Assembly: GCA_018398765.1 (NCBI GenBank)
Contig: JAHBMJ010000443.1
Location: 25,001-89,000, forward strand
DNA: 64,000 bases
Reading direction: 5' to 3'
Source of the DNA: Chromera velia
Lineage: Eukaryota > Sar > Chromeraceae
The translations under genes and the position numbers were made by a program. This document shows, one piece after another, positions 60,214 through 64,000 of this stretch; the first letter of the stretch is position 1; every line of letters starts with the position of its first letter. A model generated the notes under the pieces. That model saw only the letters and a list, made by a program, of their open reading frames with translations. It made no database searches and was not told where the DNA came from.

Positions 60214-62112
60214 ATGTCTTCGTCCATGATGAAAGTCTCCCCTCTTTTTTCCTTCCCGTCTCCTGTTCGAGAACTCTGTCCTCTCGATGAAAACACTGTC
60301 CTCTTCTGTCTGGAAGGGGACAGAGACGTGTACACTCTCAAACTCTCGGACGCAGATGAGAGAGGGGAGCAGAAAGGCAATCCCGGAACGCTCTTCTGCA
60401 AGGTCCCGTATTTCGGTATTCCCCTCATTCTCAGGGGGGGGAAGACGGGGCACGTGGTTGTAGTGGTCCCCTCTTGTCTGAACGAAAAAGTAGAGACCAT
60501 TGATGAGTGGGTGATTGCCTTGGATTCCTATTCTCATTACTCCATCCCATCTCCTGTCAACGGTCGTTGGGACGGGGCCATTGTCTTCAACGAGGCCGTT
60601 CACCTGCTCGAGTCTGCCCGTCAGAGGGTGGTCGTTGTGCCGAACGGAATGATCATCCACGCTCCTGTGTCCTCTGCAAAGACCTGCACCTCCTGCAGCT
60701 CTGCCCTCAAGACAAGAACTTTTGAGATCGATAGCCGACTGGCCCTTGGTCCTAACCGCGTGTCGTTTCTATGCGAGACGGGGGGGGTGTTGTTTTGCTG
60801 TAACGACAGGGGGGTGACGGGTGGGTCTTATCATCGAATGTGGAATGTGGCGGTGAGGTCAGCGGTGGCTTTCAGCTCTCGTGGGGGTGAGAGTTTTGTG
60901 TTGGTGGGAACGGAGACGGGGCAAGTCATGAGATGGCACACCAAAGATTCCCGAGACGGAATTTTGGTGGAAGTTTTGAAGGGAGACAGCGAGAGTGAAC
61001 TCGATCGGAAGATTTCTTCCCTGGTCCTCATGTCGAATGGCAATCTCCTATTTTCCCAGGGAATGAATTTGCAGGTGGCCGAGAAAGCTGCCGACATGTG
61101 TGCTCCACCTGCTGCAACCCAAAACTTGCCGCCGCTTGTCAGCATGATGCGTGAGCTTGTATTTGAAGGGGGTGTCGGGGCAGACGTGGAGATGGTTGTG
61201 AAGAGAGAGACGGCAGAGAATGAGAGTGCCCCCAAAAAACAGAAGACAGAGAAGGGACAGAAAGTGTACGGCATGAAGAGTCTCTTGTCCCGTAGTTGTG
61301 AGTGGTTTGAGAGGACGTTGAGTGGAGAGTTCAAAGAATCTTCCGGACCCGATGCGCACTTCAGAGTGTCCTTCTCTTCCTCCGTCACAAGCTTCGAGGC
61401 TTTGCGACGAGTCGTCCTGTATCTCCACACAGAGATGGTAGAGTCGGAGGACGATGTAGCAGTCGATGCGGCCTCTCTCGCGAGGTTCCTGGAATTGCCC
61501 TGGCTCCAGGTCCGGGGGGTGACATTGATGGATACTCATGCTATGTGTCTTTTTGGAGGTGCTTTGTGTTTATTCTCCCCCCCCTGAAAATAATGCGAGC
61601 GAGGCAGGAATCAGAAGCCTGCCAGGCAGGTAGAAAGAAAATGCTTGGAAGCATCCGTTCAGTCGACCCTCATTTTCGGCCTTTTTGATTTTCAAGATCT
61701 TCCACCCCAGCCTGCAGATCATGCATGCATGAGGGCATAATTCAGGGGAGGGATGCTGGCTTCTCTTTCTTGCTACTATACAGAAAAGCGTCACCTGCTT
61801 TGTTTTTCCCGCTTCTATGATACATTGTGATCGTGAATCGCCGTCGGCCTGCATGATTCCTCTTCGATGTCTCTGTTTCGTTGTCTGTTGCAGAGGGAGG
61901 CCGAGACCTATGCGGAAACACACCTCTCTGTCAGCAACTGCACCTCCATGATCCTCGCGGCAAGGCGTCACGGCTTTGCGGAGCTGCGACAGAAGAGCAT
62001 TGACTTTGCGGCCAAAAACATTTTGGAGGTCCGGGAGAGACCCGAATTTGGGGATTTGGATCGGGAGACCTTTCTGCAGGTCATCAAAGCGCTTCCGCAG
62101 GGGGCCAATTGA
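60214..62112 (+). CDS. BTB/POZ-domain protein with propeller-like N-terminal half
   Basis: Two exons, 60214-61509 and 61894-62112 (TGA), join in frame to 504 residues. The C-terminal part fits BTB/POZ: GADVEMVV, a Lys-rich insert (KKQKTEKGQK), then VYGMKSLLSRSCEWFERTL, FRVSFSSSVTSFEALRRVVL and YLHTE, ending at the exon junction; exon 2 supplies helices resembling the BACK-like region (FAELRQKSIDFAAKNILEV). The first 300 residues look like a beta-rich propeller: FVLVGTETGQVMRWH resembles a WD or RCC1 blade. Such proteins often serve as Cullin-3 substrate adaptors; that role is inferred. The start at 60214 is the first in-frame ATG, with two more Met within six codons. Confidence 0.82.
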
Positions 62113-63040
62113 AACAAACTTTAACTCTGACTCATGTGGAATTCGGTCAGAAGGTAGAAACAAAAAAACAAGACGCAACGCGGCTGAAAAACAATCTAGG
62201 ATTCAAACGATACAAAAAACCATTCTCAATCATGTTTAAATTAAATTCTAGATTAAATTTTAGATTAAATTTTAATTGTGATGAGATATGAAATTGAAAC
62301 CGACCGAAATGAATTAAAATCAATGTTATTGATTTTTGTTAATTAATTTAAATGATTAGGATTAGGATGTTACACAGAGAGACTTCCAGCTACTGACTAG
62401 GCCCTCACAGTTTGGTTGATGCATGATTAAAACAAATGTACGTCTCAGCAATTAATTGTTTGTTTTTTAGGAAAAGAATTTTATAGAGGTACCATAAATG
62501 CATGTCGTTTCAATTTCTAGTCAGTTTTAAATTCTAATATATTCCAATCTATTTCAATTTAGGGTTTTTAGCCCCAGTCGCCCTCCTTCATGGGGGTCTG
62601 TACTAGCTCTATCCGCTAGACACCTGCGAGCCCTCTTGTAGACTACTGCAGAGATTAACGACATTCCCTCTTTTTTCTACTTATTTCTAAAGTCCCGGCC
62701 TCCTGTTTTGTGCACTCCTCAGTGACTCCTAATAGAGGCGGATACTGTTTTATTACAGTTTTAATTGTCGTAATCTGAAATTTCATCTTCACTACTTCAG
62801 CTAGCTGTTAGCTTTAACAATCTTCTCTAGTCTTTCCCCTGTCAAAGCCAGTCTCGTCTTCTTTGTAATCTCCATTAACCCCCATACTATTTGTACTGTC
62901 AATCTTTGAATAACTGTGAATAACGGCCTAAGGATGTTTAGGCATGCATAACAAATAATAACAAAACCCTCCATCATACGTCAGACTCTATAACTGTCAT
63001 AAACGTACGGTAATGCAGGGGCAACGCATGCCGGGGGTGA
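62113..63040. other. AT-rich gene-free stretch
   Basis: 3' flank of the BTB gene, with TTAAAT-type repeats around 62235-62280 and no supported gene. Confidence 0.5.
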
Positions 63041-63470
63041 GTTGGGTGCTTTTTACCCCCCTAAAGCAGCACATTTCCGCAAAAAACTCGTTCTCATAAT
63101 TGGTAAGGAGTTAGAAGCTGAAACTTTGTGTAAGAAGACGTTGTAACGATAGAAAAAGAACTATAGAACAGATTTTTTATATCATTTCTACAAACATAGG
63201 CTGTCATACATTTTTTTTGATTTTGATGCCATTTTTTAACGGTTTTGAATAGTAAGAAAAACGGTATGAAACTTACAAAATTTGTATGACAGCCTATATT
63301 TCTAGAAATGATATAAAAAATCTGTTCCATAGTTCTTTTTCTATCGTTACAACGTCTTCTTACACAAAGTTTCAGCTTCTAACTCCTTACCAATTATGAG
63401 AACGAGTTTTTTGCGGAAAAGCGCCGGTCTCCTATGCAGAGGGGGGGGCAAAAAGCAGCCCACTCGGGCT
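63041..63470. mobile_element. Foldback (MITE-like) element with nearly identical long arms
   Basis: Arms of about 137 bp at 63075-63212 and 63282-63418 are inverted copies that differ at only about three positions by eye, around a spacer of about 69 bases. Outside them, weaker inverted similarity (TGCTTTTTACCCCCC at about 63047 against the complement of GGGGGGGCAAAAAGCAGCCC at about 63442) suggests the full element runs from about 63041 to 63470. No ORF. Low arm divergence points to a recent insertion or to assembly-level duplication. Confidence 0.75.
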
Positions 63471-63755
63471 CTTGAGTACAACCAACTCCTGCGTCCTGCC
63501 GCCCAACCGGACGGTCTGTCTGATTGCCTCCGTTGCTTTGATTCTTGCGTTTCTGTCGGCGATTTAAGTGTACGTCAACGTTCAAAAGAGGCGGCCAAGC
63601 GGCTACGAAGATAAGTTGTTCCCTTCGTTCTCTCAGACCAGAACAAACGGAAAGCAGATTTCCAGTGCATTCAATCCACCTGTCTTCCCCCAACCCAGTC
63701 AGACTTGTTCCTTTTCTCTTCTCTGGCCAGAGGAAAGCTGATTGCTTTCACTCAC
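63471..63755. other. Gene-free flank between foldback element and gap
   Basis: Short ORFs of no recognisable family; nothing supported. Confidence 0.4.
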
Positions 63756-63837
63756 NNNNNNNNNNNNNNNNNNNNNNNNNNNNNNNNNNNNNNNNNNNNN
63801 NNNNNNNNNNNNNNNNNNNNNNNNNNNNNNNNNNNNN
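63756..63837. other. Assembly gap (82 N)
   Basis: Run of N in intergenic sequence near the right edge of the window. Confidence 0.98.
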
Positions 63838-64000
63838 CCCATGCATACAGACAGGCAGCGAACCCCCACCCCTCCAGCTAGAAGAGAGAAGGAAATCAGC
63901 CCGCACAGTTCCGCCAAGCTCTTTCCTCTCTTTGACGCAAAGGAAGACCCGCTCTTTTCCTCTACTCCTCCCTCTCCCCCTCTCGGCCCCCCTCTCGAGG

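Overview
The window is nuclear DNA from an intron-rich eukaryote. Spliceosomal introns of roughly 50-2000 bases interrupt most genes, TAA, TAG and TGA all serve as stops, and simple repeats are abundant. The gene content (a DFCP1-like GTPase, multi-EF-hand protein, Thr-rich and Cys-rich surface proteins), low gene density (about one gene per 7 kb) and repeat-rich introns suggest a photosynthetic alveolate of the chromerid type, most likely Chromera velia. That assignment is inference; no rRNA or organelle marker is present.

Layout. 128-5918 (+): a 13-exon eIF4A-type DEAD-box helicase with an Arg/Asp/Gly-rich N-terminal extension. 5.9-16.1 kb: no host gene, but a decayed LINE (11.8-14.0 kb) and shared transposon-like modules. 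16104-20967 (-): a 13-exon, 582-residue EF-hand protein. 22815-26882 (-): a 5-exon, 698-residue predicted type II membrane protein with a long poly-Thr linker and a Cys-rich C-terminal domain. 26.9-30.6 kb: no gene, one MITE or solo-LTR candidate. 30576-35841 (-): a 6-exon, 1230-residue DFCP1/ZFYVE1-like GTPase without FYVE fingers. 36697-40295 (+): a divergently transcribed 7-exon, 622-residue predicted type I membrane protein. 44104-51808 (-): an eIF4G-like MIF4G gene whose intron holds about 2 kb of (TCAG)n satellite and one of whose exons has an in-frame TAG. 52.3-54.3 kb: (AATC)n tracts, a LINE 3' fragment and two SINE-like copies. 54724-56601 (-): an intronless ankyrin-repeat protein. 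58917-59519 (-): a 200-residue protein with a duplicated C-x9-C-x20-C-x2-H motif. 60214-62112 (+): a BTB protein. 63.0-63.5 kb: a nearly perfect long foldback element.

The genes do not form an operon-like unit. Two encode expected partners: eIF4A (helicase) and an eIF4G-like scaffold (MIF4G is the eIF4A-docking domain), though they lie about 38 kb apart. For the well-modelled multi-exon genes the exon coordinates were derived by hand and each model was checked for reading-frame closure. The eIF4G-like gene is the exception: its N-terminal exons and one exon around the satellite could not be resolved.
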